64,000 nucleotides of DNA from Pseudoips prasinana. Taxonomy: Eukaryota > Arthropoda > Insecta > Lepidoptera > Nolidae. The notes under the pieces are model-generated. The model worked only from the letters and a program-made list of their open reading frames with translations. It made no database searches and had not been told where the DNA came from. The stretch is taken from NCBI GenBank assembly GCA_951640165.1, contig OX621254.1, positions 25,270,001-25,334,000 of the forward strand, written 5' to 3'. Numbering within the stretch: the stretch's first letter is position 1; the number at the start of each line of letters is the position of its first letter. Position numbers and translations under genes: made by a program. Shown piece by piece: positions 1 through 9,312 of this stretch.

Positions 1-412
1 AGCTAACCTAAATAAAATATTTCAAGTTGGCAATTCTTTTTGTACAATAACGTCATCTAATAACGATTCATGCAAGCGTTATGTGTTATTTAAAAGAGAT
101 CTTATATACATGCAAGTTACGAGATCTGCTTACAAGAAATATGATGAGTGTGCATGAAGTGTGATGAAGATTACGGGGAAATTACACCCAGCAGGCACAG
201 AACTAATAATCTTAACTCATCGCACATTAATTTGCCCTTTCACAATTTTTCACAATTTAATTTCAATTTATAATTTTTTTTTGATTATTAAGCATGTATT
301 AAAATTTGCACGTCATATATTGATGACAGAATATGTAGAACATAATTATGTAACACCAATATTACCATGTTCTAGCAAATAAATAATTCTGATTCTGATT
401 CTGAAGGCATTA
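1..412. other. AT-rich stretch, nothing recognised
   Basis: No coding or repeat signature was recognised. The 73-codon ORF at 161-382 (+) has a low-complexity, hydrophobic translation and resembles nothing I know. An L-type SINE end, on the minus strand, begins near 413. Confidence 0.5.
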
Positions 413-447
413 GGGTAACTAACCATTAGACTATCAGGCCTGTCAAA
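413..447 (-). mobile_element. SINE-L head fragment
   Basis: The plus strand reads AACCATTAGACTATCAGGCC, the reverse complement of the tRNA-like head seen at 34882 and 61640. Only the head is present. Confidence 0.4.
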
Positions 448-496
448 AATAAACTACACTACAAGAATTCATTAAATCAATGCTATATTACAATTG

Positions 497-592
497 ACTG
501 CACGTGTGGCGCAGCGGCTAAGATAGTCGCCTCGCCACTTCGTGTCGCGGATTTGAGTTCCGCGCCGGACAACTATTTGTGCAACCGATATA
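497..592 (+). mobile_element. SINE-A, 5' part
   Basis: This is a tRNA-related SINE head with an A-box-like GTGGCGCAGCGGCTAAGA and a degenerate B-box (ATTTGAGTTCC). It breaks off after the GACAACTATTTGTG segment. The missing 3' part of a SINE-A in the same orientation lies at 4945-5058, so the LTR element between them, plus its flanks, probably entered this SINE. Confidence 0.7.
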
Positions 593-647
593 TTTTTTTA
601 AAATTTTATTTATTCGGGAAAACAAACAGATATGCATTGAGCATTAG

Positions 648-651
648 GTAC
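648..651. repeat. Target site duplication GTAC, left
   Basis: GTAC stands directly before the first base of the 5' LTR and again directly after the 3' LTR at 4580-4583. A 4-bp duplication fits a Ty3/gypsy integrase. Confidence 0.8.
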
Positions 652-911
652 TGTGACGACCTTCTTGGTTGGCACCTTCGTTCGTCCAAACATTTAAAAA
701 GAAATCATTAAAAAAAGAACGCGTTTGAAAATATTTCAAACGAAAATTCTTTAGAACAGTCATCAGTCTACGAAAGACCCCGATAGGATAGCAAGCCCTG
801 TTACCTATCATAGTGAAATTGAAGAAAATATAAAATTTTATTCGTCTTCAAGCGTTTTACTTACGATACTTAAAAGATCCTGAAGACGATCTGAAGCTGC
901 AGAACGTCATA
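652..911 (+). repeat. 5' LTR
   Basis: It begins TGTGACGACC and ends CGTCATA, with imperfect inverted ends TGTGACG and CGTCA. It matches 4320-4579 base for base except for one C/T difference. No TATA or poly(A) signal was assigned with confidence. Confidence 0.92.
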
Positions 912-929
912 TGGTGCTGGCGCCGGGTA
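912..929 (+). promoter_or_regulatory. Putative primer binding site
   Basis: TGGTGCTGGCGCCGGGTA directly abuts the 5' LTR. A TGG start complements the CCA end of a tRNA, as expected for minus-strand priming. I did not assign the tRNA. Confidence 0.55.
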
Positions 930-1007
930 TATTGATAAGTATACCCTGAAGAACGAGAGAAGAATCGAGGATATCACGAGAAGTATTTTTTCCATAAATA
1001 ATTTCAG

Positions 1008-2738
1008 ATGGAGCAATTCGACGGGGAAACGGCTGACGTTAACGATTTTTTTAGGCAATTCGCAGTAATTGCCGCAATCAACAAATACGATGAAGATGCA
1101 AAAAAACTCATCTTAGGGGCATATCTACAGGGGCCCGCTTTATCATTTTACAAAAACATTTTTTCTCAGTGTGATACATTTGCTGATCTGCAGAAGAAGA
1201 TCACCGACGAATTTGACGGGCAAAGCAGTCCACTCGCCGACTTCTTTGAAAGGCGACAAGGCTACAATGAAGACCCAGTTACCTATTTTTATTCCTTAGA
1301 TGAACTGGCTGCCAAAGCGGGTACAGCGATTACGGAACGTATATTTATTAACCAATTTCTTAAAAGCTGCAACTCATTTATTAAAAATAAGCTTGGAATG
1401 CAAGTGTTTACCAACAAAAAAGACCTAAAAACATGTCTTAGACAAATTAAAAACCTTTTTATGACACCAAATCACACGTCATTAAATTTACCCGTAAATA
1501 TAAGAAGTGTGGGACAAAATACACAAATATCAGTGAGTCGCAGCGAAGTGAATGACGGTCAACCGGGTCCGCATGGCTACACCGGAGCTTGGGCATCGAG
1601 GATCAACAAGCCTACGCCAGGAGCTGTTTATCCCCGACCAGATAATAAAATTTCCCCTTATAGTTTTAGCCCAAGAAACCATACACCAGGGGATACCACC
1701 CATACACCAGGCTACGTTCCATACAGACGAGGAGCAACGGAGCGCCAGCCAGCCGTACCCAAAAGAATAGAGGCATTTAATATGATGGAAGAGACCAGTC
1801 AACAGCCACCAGAAAGTGAAATCACTCAGCAGTGTGAGTTTACCCCTTTTATAAATATTACGTGTAAAAATATCCCATTTCTAGCCCTGATTGACACGGG
1901 GGCATCAGTGTCTGTTGTCGATAAAAAGATGGCAGAAAAGCTAGGAGAAATACCGCAGTTCTCCGATGCGCAAATAAAATCAATCAATGGTGCGCAGTTG
2001 GAGGTGATAGGGAAAATTAAATTGAACATTTTGATGGAAAATGTTGTGTTTAATCATAGTTTTTATGTTGTGGATAAGATTTCACAAAATTTTGTCATAG
2101 GACAAGATTTCCTTTTTTCTCACAATATTATTTTAGATTTTAAAAAACGTAGACTTTTTAATGATAGGATGTCATGTAATTTTATTAAAAAAGAAAAATA
2201 TGTACTAGAAAATAATTCATCTGATGTACAGTCGGATAAAATTTTTTTTTCACAGAATGATTACTTATATTTTTGCCAAAAGACTACAAATACAGATAAA
2301 CTTCCATGCGAAGTAAGTATGCAAATTGTAGAAAGTAAAGTAAAATTTAATTTAACTAATGATCTGCCAAAAACAGTCCATAGCCATTTAAATAATATTG
2401 TCCCATTGCAACCCATAAAGGTTAATAATATACAAGATACACACAAAAATTTTAATATAAATGTACAAACACTAAAATTGAACAAAATTTGTAGACGCAA
2501 AGTTCGACATAATTTAGATCGAACCCAGTCCAAACGAGAGTTGCTAGTTTTATTACGTTGTCCTAAAAGAATAACTAGAGTATGTAACAAACTTTCTCGC
2601 CCATATGAAGGGCCATATAAAATAATAAAACGTTTAATAAATGATAATAATTTAATAAAATATATGAGTAATAATAGTGTATTACTAACCTATTGGAGTC
2701 AACATCGTTTAAAGTCTTGTAAAATAAGATTGAGTTGA
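1008..2738 (+). CDS. Gag-protease polyprotein with integrase C-terminal tail (LTR retrotransposon)
   Basis: A 576-residue ORF. Residues 1-150 look like a retrotransposon gag capsid region (aromatic and leucine-rich, with LGAYLQGPALSFY near 37-49). Residues about 180-275 are proline- and glycine-rich, and I see no CCHC zinc knuckle. A retropepsin follows: the catalytic triad lies in LIDTGASVSVVD (Asp at about 296), with the C-terminal motif VIGQDFLF near 363-370. No reverse transcriptase box follows. The last 60 residues (around LSRPYEGPYKIIKRL, about 529-543) resemble the extreme C-terminus of gypsy integrases. The most economical reading is an in-frame deletion that joined the protease linker to the integrase tail. 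The first ATG at 1008 is preceded by TTTCAG, so an acceptor-like context is possible. The ORF has no internal stop, which suits a young insertion. Confidence 0.88.
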   Translation: MEQFDGETADVNDFFRQFAVIAAINKYDEDAKKLILGAYLQGPALSFYKNIFSQCDTFADLQKKITDEFDGQSSPLADFFERRQGYNEDPVTYFYSLDELAAKAGTAITERIFINQFLKSCNSFIKNKLGMQVFTNKKDLKTCLRQIKNLFMTPNHTSLNLPVNIRSVGQNTQISVSRSEVNDGQPGPHGYTGAWASRINKPTPGAVYPRPDNKISPYSFSPRNHTPGDTTHTPGYVPYRRGATERQPAVPKRIEAFNMMEETSQQPPESEITQQCEFTPFINITCKNIPFLALIDTGASVSVVDKKMAEKLGEIPQFSDAQIKSINGAQLEVIGKIKLNILMENVVFNHSFYVVDKISQNFVIGQDFLFSHNIILDFKKRRLFNDRMSCNFIKKEKYVLENNSSDVQSDKIFFSQNDYLYFCQKTTNTDKLPCEVSMQIVESKVKFNLTNDLPKTVHSHLNNIVPLQPIKVNNIQDTHKNFNINVQTLKLNKICRRKVRHNLDRTQSKRELLVLLRCPKRITRVCNKLSRPYEGPYKIIKRLINDNNLIKYMSNNSVLLTYWSQHRLKSCKIRLS

Positions 2739-3234
2739 AGTTAGAACAACTTATGGTTATTATTTAATGTTAAAGTACAAAATATTAATATGTTATTATT
2801 GTATTATATCTTAAATTTTATTTACTTTTAGTTTACTTATGTTATGTAATTTGTGTTACGTGTATGTACTTGATGAAATTGTGCACATCTGCTTATCACT
2901 CAGTGATAGAAGTTTGAACTTTTATGTTATATTGCTCTATATAATTGTATATTATAATTGATGCTTCTACTTAAAAGAATGTCACTAATACTATTTAATT
3001 TTTTCATGTATGTTGTAATACCATTGGAGAGCTATCATGATGGGAGAAGATGACCAGCCTTCGGATCTGCTCGAAGATCCAAAGGAGACAGCAGGATATA
3101 CGTCCACACAAGAAAAAAACGTATAGCTAGGGAGCTATAACTTGTAATTTATTTAATAACGAAAATACATTCACGGGCAGGTCAGTAGGAGCTAGGCTTT
3201 TCTGGTTATAATTTAGTCTTCTTTTTAGAACTTG

Positions 3235-3480
3235 TTACACAAACACACATACATTTTCTTGTTTTCACTAAGTCTCAGGGATTATCCATGGTCCATAAAA
3301 TTCCATAAGGAATGGTGGACATCAGACTGGTTGTCTGATATTGGAGACCTCCTGAACTCCTCACACGAACACACACACACCTTGTCTTGTTTTTACTTGA
3401 CAAGTCTAGGGATTATCCATGGTCCATAAAATTCCATAAGGAATGGTGGACATCAGACTGGTTGTCTGAAGACAGACTTC
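3235..3480 (+). repeat. Tandem duplication of about 131 bp inside the LTR element
   Basis: The block around GATTATCCATGGTCCATAAA occurs near 3280 and again at 3411, each copy continuing through GTGGACATCAGACTGG. A CA-rich run (ACACAAACACACA) precedes each copy. Confidence 0.85.
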
Positions 3481-4302
3481 TGGGTCCTGACACCACACGT
3501 AGGCATACGCTACTCTCATCATACGCCCACACTTCACGAGCATACGCTGCCCTTGCCACAAGCTTGCCATGAACAAGAACTCGCCTTTATGGTGCATCAT
3601 GGATTATTCGAACACATTGTAATTAATCATTGCAAGGTGGACGTATATCTATCTGATGATTTCATGTTTTGTTCTTTGCAATTAAATGACAATGCCAACG
3701 TATGACAGGTAGAATTTTTCCTTTTGTATGTCATTTTCTGCCATAAGACCAAATATGCTCTCCACAGGTTGTCTATGCTGATGTCCGATATGCTAAGTGT
3801 ATGGTTGTACCATTTATAGGTTGTATTTGATTTCGACAAAACGTGTTATATGGTAAACCCATATAGTACGTTATGGTCAATGATATCAATAAGACCTGTT
3901 GTGACACTCCCATGTATTGTATTATCTGTGACATAATGAAAATTAATTTATGACCCTTCCATATTTGGTATTATTTTTGAAAGTGTCAAACATGGTTGAC
4001 AGTAGGAGCAAAGAGTATAAATAGAATTAATCAAAAACTTATTAATAAGACATTTATAACATTTTGGCTTAGAATCACACATGATGTGTGGAAAGTTTTT
4101 TTGGAGGTTTTGCTTCCACAAGGCACTTTCAATAGTTATCCATTATATGATAAAATTGAAACTGCCGGTCTAGTCGTAAAGGCCGTCATGTATTGTAATT
4201 ATTCCTCCATTAGGTAGGTAAAAATAAGCTAGTATAATGTTGTAAAGGGTTCTTTCGGAGAAAAAAATTATTTATTCTAATAATAGAATAAACAATTTTT
4301 TT
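3481..4302. other. Non-coding 3' internal region of the LTR element
   Basis: No domain was recognised in any frame. ORFs here (3627-3839 minus, 3996-4217 plus) are short and low-complexity. The stretch may be foreign sequence captured by the element, or decayed pol/env. Confidence 0.4.
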
Positions 4303-4319
4303 AAGAGAGACGGGGAAGA
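4303..4319 (+). promoter_or_regulatory. Polypurine tract
   Basis: AAGAGAGACGGGGAAGA, purine except for one C, directly precedes the 3' LTR, the expected plus-strand primer position. Confidence 0.75.
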
Positions 4320-4579
4320 TGTGACGACCTTCTTGGTTGGCACCTTCGTTCGTCCAAACATTTAAAAAGAAATCATTAAAAAAAGAACGCGTTTGAAAAT
4401 ATTTCAAACGAAAATTCTTTAGAACAGTCATCAGTCTACGAAAGATCCCGATAGGATAGCAAGCCCTGTTACCTATCATAGTGAAATTGAAGAAAATATA
4501 AAATTTTATTCGTCTTCAAGCGTTTTACTTACGATACTTAAAAGATCCTGAAGACGATCTGAAGCTGCAGAACGTCATA
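4320..4579 (+). repeat. 3' LTR
   Basis: 260 bp, identical to 652-911 except for one transition. It is followed by GTAC (4580-4583), the right target duplication. Confidence 0.92.
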
Positions 4580-4583
4580 GTAC

Positions 4584-4944
4584 TTAAACATATAAATTTA
4601 TGCAATGTATGTCCAACCACATTTTCCACAGGTTGCGATAATAATATTTAAGGAATATAAACCATTATATTTATATATATAATATTTCATTTGTGTGTGA
4701 ATTCTAGGGGTACATATTTAGCATAGCCTAGTATTATCATGCATACACATTAGATTGAAAGCATTATTAGTGAAGTTCAAAAATTACAAAGAGTGAAAAG
4801 TAATATATTAGTAATAATAATGAATGATTGGATTTCACATTATTAAAGGAAAGAGAGAAAAAATAAATAAAGATCAATAAAAAAAAATATAAAAATATTT
4901 TGTGTGTGTTCTAAAAATGGTGGAGTAGTACGATGATTAATTAT
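4584..4944. other. AT-rich flank of the LTR element, unassigned
   Basis: No coding signature. Because parts of one SINE-A appear to flank 593-4944, this segment and 593-647 may be halves of an older, unidentified insertion that the LTR element later entered. Confidence 0.35.
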
Positions 4945-5058
4945 TTAAATAGTTGTTCTGAGTCTGGATGTAATTTGTGTCCGTCTATTATACGTTTGTA
5001 AAGTACCCCGCGACACAGGGACTAGATATCCTAATGCGGGCGTTGTCTTAAAAAAAAA
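4945..5058 (+). mobile_element. SINE-A, 3' part
   Basis: AGTTGTTCTGAGTCTGGATG through CCCCGCGACACAGGG to GCGGGCGTTGTCTT and an A-run, the same body and tail as the copy at 52925-53131. It probably pairs with the 5' part at 497-592. Confidence 0.7.
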
Positions 5059-5097
5059 CTCCAAAAGCAATAAAAATATAGTAAAGTAGTTGACAAG

Positions 5098-5292
5098 ATA
5101 AGTAAGTTGCTGTGTGGTGACGGTATATAATCTCATCACCCCATACCTACCAGAGCACGGGCAGCAGCGTTTTTCTGTGAACTATGACCATCAAACTGCG
5201 ATCGCCAACCCGTCTGCCAAGCGCTAAGCGTGGTGATTATGGCATATCCCGCCATTCTTTGTGGAGGCTTTTGTCAAGCAGTAGATGTACTT
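5098..5292 (+). mobile_element. rep-P, LINE-tail-like repeat
   Basis: Shares GCTGTGTGGTGACGG, GCGATCGCCAACCCG and CGTGGTGATTATGGCATATC with the minus-strand copy at 57440-57690. The end (TCAAGCAGTAGATGTACTTT) resembles the RTE-type end GTCCAGCAGTGGACGTCTTT. Confidence 0.6.
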
Positions 5293-5571
5293 TGGCTGAC
5301 AGATAACAAGCAATGAAAATTAAATGACAACCCTATCGCAATGAACGTGAATGAACACGCAAACGATATCAAAGGAGACATTGTTTTCGTAGGTTGGTAC
5401 TACCTACTAAATAAACATGAATGAGACGCTTCAGTTGGAACAAAACGATAAACGTACTCGCTATTATTACAATACAAGGTCCTAAGTTAGTAGGTAGTAA
5501 CAGTTTACTAGCAACTAAATCTGAGCGGTGGCACTTTTGCCACGAGCACAATTCACAATTAGCAATTTATG

Positions 5572-5706
5572 ATGGGCCTGTTGGCGTGGTTGGTAGATGC
5601 TTGGCTTTCACGCTGCAGATCGTGATTTCGATTCCCAAGCAGGACTGATAGGTGTAATTATCTATATAATTATGTATTACAAAAGAAAAGTGGTATATGT
5701 AGATAA
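5572..5706 (+). mobile_element. SINE-C, truncated
   Basis: The tRNA-like head GGGCCTGTTGGCGTGGTTGG and a B-box-like GATTTCGATTCCC are followed by the AAAAGAAAAGTGGTATATG body. The 3' third is absent. Confidence 0.75.
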
Positions 5707-5725
5707 GTCCACCTTTGTACACTTA

Positions 5726-5875
5726 AGATAAGATAAAGATAAATACACTTTATTGTACACCATTTACAGAACACAGTTTACGATGACGTTCATTATATAA
5801 AAGGTATAACTGGCGGTCCTATCGCTTACAGCGATCTCTTCCAGACAACCTTCAGTTGGACCATATTGTAAGGAA
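5726..5875 (-). mobile_element. LINE 3' end with AAGATA-type tail
   Basis: Reads outward from AAGATAAGATAAAGATAAA into TACACTTTATTGTACACCA and then TCTCTTCCAGACAACCTTCA. The same end, minus strand, recurs at 17245-17315. Confidence 0.5.
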
Positions 5876-6081
5876 TTTGGAGTAGGGGTATACTGTACGG
5901 TGTAAGAATTTAGGTGATAATAACTTAACACTAATAGTGATATCTACTTAGTGGTAGTACTACCACTAATTAAATACTTATAATACTAAAACTTATCTAT
6001 ATCTAAATATATACATAAATAAAAATAAAATATATACATAAATACCTGTAAAATAAAATATGAATTAATATATACAACGTG

Positions 6082-6124
6082 TAACAGAAAGAGTGAACGT
6101 AACTTAAGGGGCATATACGGTCTC
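6082..6124 (+). repeat. Inverted repeat, left copy
   Basis: About 42 bp starting TATACAACGTGTAACAGAAA is present in inverted orientation at 8366-8410, with a few differences. The pair encloses 2.3 kb and could be the ends of an old DNA transposon, or simply two copies of one repeat. Confidence 0.5.
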
Positions 6125-7058
6125 CTTAAGCCTACCTATACACAAAATCTCATACCGTAATACCATCATTTTAATCATGATCGTACAATAATATACCATT
6201 CAATATATTGACAAGTATTTTTATCGATATAACGAACATCCGTACTAACACAGCACAGCTGATTCTGATTTACGCTAGAAATTGTTTGACATACCTGTGT
6301 TTCTATGCACGCCTGGTAGTTTGATTCCGATTGCACTCACTACACATATTTTGTTTTATTTTCGAGTTATGTTTTTAATTAAAGCACTGCTGAATAGCTA
6401 TTGGATACTTTACATCGTATAAGTACGTGATACACAAACACATTACGAGAATCTTTTTATAGTTTAACTTCTAGTTGAAGTTGTTTTCAGTACTGATGGA
6501 AGAATTTCATTATTTCACGTTCACTAAAATCTGCACCGACACCGAAAGCTTAACTCTAAGACTTGCCAACTAACACGAGTCTCTCTCATGTACAACATAT
6601 TCATAGAATCGTAAAGCTTTCATGTTTCTTAGTTATAAAGAGGCGTGGCCTCCATCGCGACACTGTACCCTCCACGACATAGGTTCCTCGTAATTAAACA
6701 GCCTTAAATTCTGTGACCTATTAATCCTCATCATCACAAAGTGCACGTCTGAGGCTATTCTTTCATAAATGAATGCACGAAATTTTCTAAATTATTACGA
6801 TCTCTAAACGACATAGTTAAGGATTACGCGGAACACTTTACTCATTACTAAACGACGTTTTAGACGATTTAGTAACTAAACACGACCTAAATAGACAGCA
6901 GTTTACGAACAACTGATGATTTTAATATTTTTAAATAAATGCACAATATTTGATGAATTTGGCGGCTTGCTTCGAACGCGGCCCCTTTGGCGGCGTCTTT
7001 GAGTCCACTCAAAAGAGCCGCCTAGGTATCGACGACGCGCGCGGCTCGCTTTCACGAG
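6125..7058. other. No recognised gene
   Basis: AT-rich and without long ORFs. A short GC-rich patch at 6960-7050 (GGCGGCTTGCTTCGAACGCG and CGACGACGCGCGCGGC) is unexplained. Confidence 0.4.
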
Positions 7059-7203
7059 TATTAAAAGATATTTAACCGTTTATTATTTACCTACATCAAC
7101 TCTTTGATTTTGCCGCCATATTAGTGAAACTTTGGATATAATCAGGACGGAATTTGAAATGTCCCCTACTGTTCATATGAGCCTAGTACATTATTTATAT
7201 TTT
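7059..7203 (+). repeat. 145-bp direct repeat, copy 1
   Basis: TTATTATTTACCTACATCAA through TTCATATGAGCCTAGTACAT matches 7630-7777 in the same orientation with roughly 15-20% divergence by eye. A SINE-H lies between the copies. Confidence 0.8.
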
Positions 7204-7250
7204 TTTATTTGTATGTATTGTATGAATAATTAATATGTAGTTACAGGGAA

Positions 7251-7289
7251 CCTTTAAAATTTAGAGTGTATCACTCTAAATTTTAAAGG
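7251..7289. repeat. Perfect 18-bp hairpin
   Basis: CCTTTAAAATTTAGAGTG, three bases, then its exact reverse complement, ending at the edge of SINE-H. Confidence 0.9.
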
Positions 7290-7622
7290 TGGAATTGAAA
7301 GTGCCCCTGCACTTTCTATTCCATCACTCTCATGATCCGATGGGATGACTAGCGATACGACCGGAAAGAGGTCAGGCACAGGAACGACGGCTTTACGTGC
7401 TCTCCGAGGCATGGGGGTGTAATATCGTCAACTCCCAGACTTCGGGCTGATACTGAGAAATTTCTTTTTACGGAAAAATCCCATAATCACTTTTTGGCCC
7501 GACCCGGGAATTGAAACCAGGACTTCATTATTCCCATAATCACTTTTTGGCCCGACCCGGGATTTGAACCCAGGACTTTATTATCTGCAGTTGAACACGC
7601 TACCGCTAGACCAACACGAACA
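7290..7622 (-). mobile_element. SINE-H with internal 53-bp tandem duplication
   Basis: On the minus strand it has the tRNA-like head TTGGTCTAGCGGTAGCGTGT and B-box GGGTTCAAATCCC. The block CCCATAATCACTTTTTGGCC, with the adjoining B-box, is present twice (7480 and 7533). The complete form of the family is at 56362-56645. Confidence 0.85.
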
Positions 7623-7629
7623 CATTCAA

Positions 7630-7777
7630 ATATTAAAAAATATTTAACCATTTATTATTTACCTACATCAATCCTTTGTATTCGCCGCCGTATTAGAGTT
7701 CCTTGCGACAAAATCAGGACGGAATTCGAAATGTCCCTTAATGTTCATATGAGCCTAGTACATTATTCATATTTTTT
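7630..7777 (+). repeat. 145-bp direct repeat, copy 2
   Basis: Second copy of the 7059-7203 block. Confidence 0.8.
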
Positions 7778-8365
7778 CGTAATTTATCAGTAGTCGTACC
7801 GCGTGTGTTTATCTGGTTAGTTTGTATAGTTTGTATTAAAAATTAAGCACTTATTCGTTTCCGGCCAGATTAAATTCACATACTGAAAGAAAAATTTAAT
7901 ATTCTTACTATTTAACACACAAAAAAATATCTGCAGTTACATAAGTCAATTAAATTATTTATTTCTCCTAGATCCAACATCTTGCGGAATATCAATTTAA
8001 ATTAAATTAAGTGATTTTTCCTAGATATCAAATTTGTATGAATGATTAAAATTTAGAGCAAAAATTAAACCTTTAAAAATTAGAGCAAAAATTCAGTTAA
8101 ACATTTGATTGAATCTTAAAATAAACACATGTAAGAAATTATGTGACTGTACAGAACCACACTTTTTATTTACAGTCTAAGTAGTAGGTACCCAAAGAGT
8201 TGGCGGTGAGGTTCATTACCCTTGCGGCTGAGTTTTAAGTGTTGTTCATAATGTCGGTAATCTTACTTGTTGATTTAGGTTGTCGATAGAAAAATAAATT
8301 ACTAGTTGAATAAAAAATGATTATTTCTGTTTGAAGTTTCGTCCATAGGTAGCCGTCCTGATACC
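7778..8365. other. No recognised gene
   Basis: AT-rich, no ORF above background and no repeat assigned. Confidence 0.4.
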
Positions 8366-8410
8366 CTACAACCCCCTTAAGTTACATTCACACTTTCTGT
8401 TACACGTTGT
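8366..8410 (-). repeat. Inverted repeat, right copy
   Basis: Reverse complement of 6082-6124 (TTACACGTTGTATA end). It also directly adjoins the LINE end that follows. Confidence 0.5.
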
Positions 8411-8477
8411 ATAACCAGTTATGATGAAAATATTAATCATATCTAGTAGGGTTATATGGTGGACATGATAACGACTA

Positions 8478-8722
8478 CTACTGTGATAAATAATGTTTTG
8501 TCACAAGTGTTTTAAATGAAGCTAAGGTTTGAGCGCCTCTTATTGTTACTGGTAACGCATTCCAAAGACGAGCAGCTAGAACTGTAAATGATTTGCTGAA
8601 GAAATTGGTGGAATGCGTTGGAAAGCTTAATTGCAGGTTTTCTGGTGATCTCAGTGACTTTGAATGCGTGTCATTGAGAAACTTAAAACGTTCTTTAAAA
8701 TAAAAGGGCGCTGAGGGATTAA
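8478..8722 (-). pseudogene. Reverse transcriptase C-terminus (LINE), distal part
   Basis: The minus-strand frame contains SFTVLAARLWNALPVTIRG followed by SFK and KHYLSQ, the 'RLWN-LP-I...SFK...L' block that closes many CR1/Jockey-type LINE polymerases. No catalytic motif lies in this fragment. An apparent start codon further upstream (8768) is inside the MITE and is not real. Joining this part to 9087-9205 across the MITE, counting the TTAA once, keeps the reading frame open, so the polymerase frame was intact here when the MITE arrived. Confidence 0.8.
8719..8722. repeat. TTAA target duplication, left
   Basis: TTAA directly precedes the MITE and recurs at 9087-9090, the hallmark of piggyBac-type insertion. 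Confidence 0.8.
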
Positions 8723-9086
8723 GGGGCCTATTACAGTCCACTAGCGCCGCCAATCGAAAAAATGTCATAACTCGTAAATAGAATCAAAAATACAAAATGT
8801 GGTCTATTATTACTGTAGAAAAGGCAATAACGTAATTTTATAACACATTGTCAACACTTGAAATATAGCTGTGTAGCTAAACCGTGCATTTGTAACAAAA
8901 ACGGCCGTTTATGTTTTGAATGCACGATTTAGCTAAACAGCTATATTTCAAGTGTTGATAAGGTGTTATACAATTACGTTATTGCCTTTTTCACGGTAAT
9001 AATAGAACATATTTTGTATTTTTGATTCTATTTACGAGTTATGACATTTTTTCGATTGTCGGCGCTAGTGGACTGTAATAGGCCTC
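8723..9086. mobile_element. piggyBac-like MITE with long inverted repeats
   Basis: A 364-bp fold-back element. The ends are GGGGCCTATTACAG on the left and the reverse complement of GAGGCCTATTACAG on the right. The arms are each about 165 bp and mostly identical, with roughly a dozen differences, around a 30-bp centre. TTAA is duplicated at both sides. There is no coding capacity, so it depends on a transposase elsewhere. The superfamily is inferred from the TTAA duplication. Confidence 0.85.
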
Positions 9087-9205
9087 TTAAAGAGAATATT
9101 GTACAAGAGAGACAAGATATGTGCATTCCGACGAAGGCGGATAGGAAGCCACTTAAGTTTAGTACAAAATTCTGAAACGTGGTCACTTAGTGCATGTTTT
9201 GAAAT
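9087..9205 (-). pseudogene. Reverse transcriptase C-terminus (LINE), proximal part
   Basis: The minus-strand frame reads KLKWLPIRLRRNAHILSLL, a typical 'LHWLPI..R' LINE motif, and continues in phase across the MITE. Its 5' boundary is lost near a SINE-C tail. Confidence 0.8.
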
Positions 9206-9211
9206 AAAATA

Positions 9212-9312
9212 AAAATATCGGTTAACTGGTTTCCATATACCAAGCTCTGCTTAGTTTGGGATTTGATGGCCTTGTGTGAATAATGTCCCAGGATATTATT
9301 ATTATTATTTAT
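9212..9312 (+). mobile_element. SINE-C 3' end
   Basis: CTGGTTTCCATATACCAAGC, GCTTAGTTTGGGATTTGATG and AATAATGTCCCAGGATATTA, ending in ATT repeats. The tRNA-like head is missing. Confidence 0.8.

Larger units (their letters stand above)
652..4579 (+). mobile_element. Ty3/gypsy-like LTR retrotransposon, internally deleted
   Basis: The 3,928-bp element has two 260-bp LTRs, a primer-binding-like sequence starting TGG directly after the 5' LTR, a single long ORF, a polypurine tract before the 3' LTR, and GTAC target duplications. The LTRs differ by one transition by eye (C at the 5' copy, T at the 3' copy, within CGAAAGAYCCCGATAGG), so the insertion is young. The ORF encodes gag, protease and an integrase C-terminus, but reverse transcriptase, RNase H and the integrase catalytic core are absent. 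The element therefore cannot move by itself and probably spread using proteins of a full-length relative. About 1.5 kb between the ORF and the 3' LTR has no coding signature. Confidence 0.92.
8411..9205 (-). mobile_element. LINE 3' end, interrupted by a MITE
   Basis: A minus-strand non-LTR retrotransposon remnant whose reading frame runs from about 9205 down to 9087, is broken by the MITE at 8723-9086, and continues from 8722 to the stop at 8478. The coding part is the C-terminus of a reverse transcriptase ORF of the CR1/Jockey kind. Confidence 0.8.

Noticed and set aside
1530..2590. Minus-strand ORFs opposite the gag-protease ORF
   Set aside because: Shadows of the plus-strand coding sequence.
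3232..3600. Overlapping short ORFs in the LTR element's 131-bp tandem repeat as an env or accessory gene
   Set aside because: Repeated text, with the two ORFs sharing DYPWSIKFHKEWWTSDWLS only because of the duplication, and no signal peptide or domain.
7251..7289. Hairpin followed by T-rich DNA as a transcription terminator
   Set aside because: Bacterial-type terminators are not expected here, and the hairpin borders a SINE.
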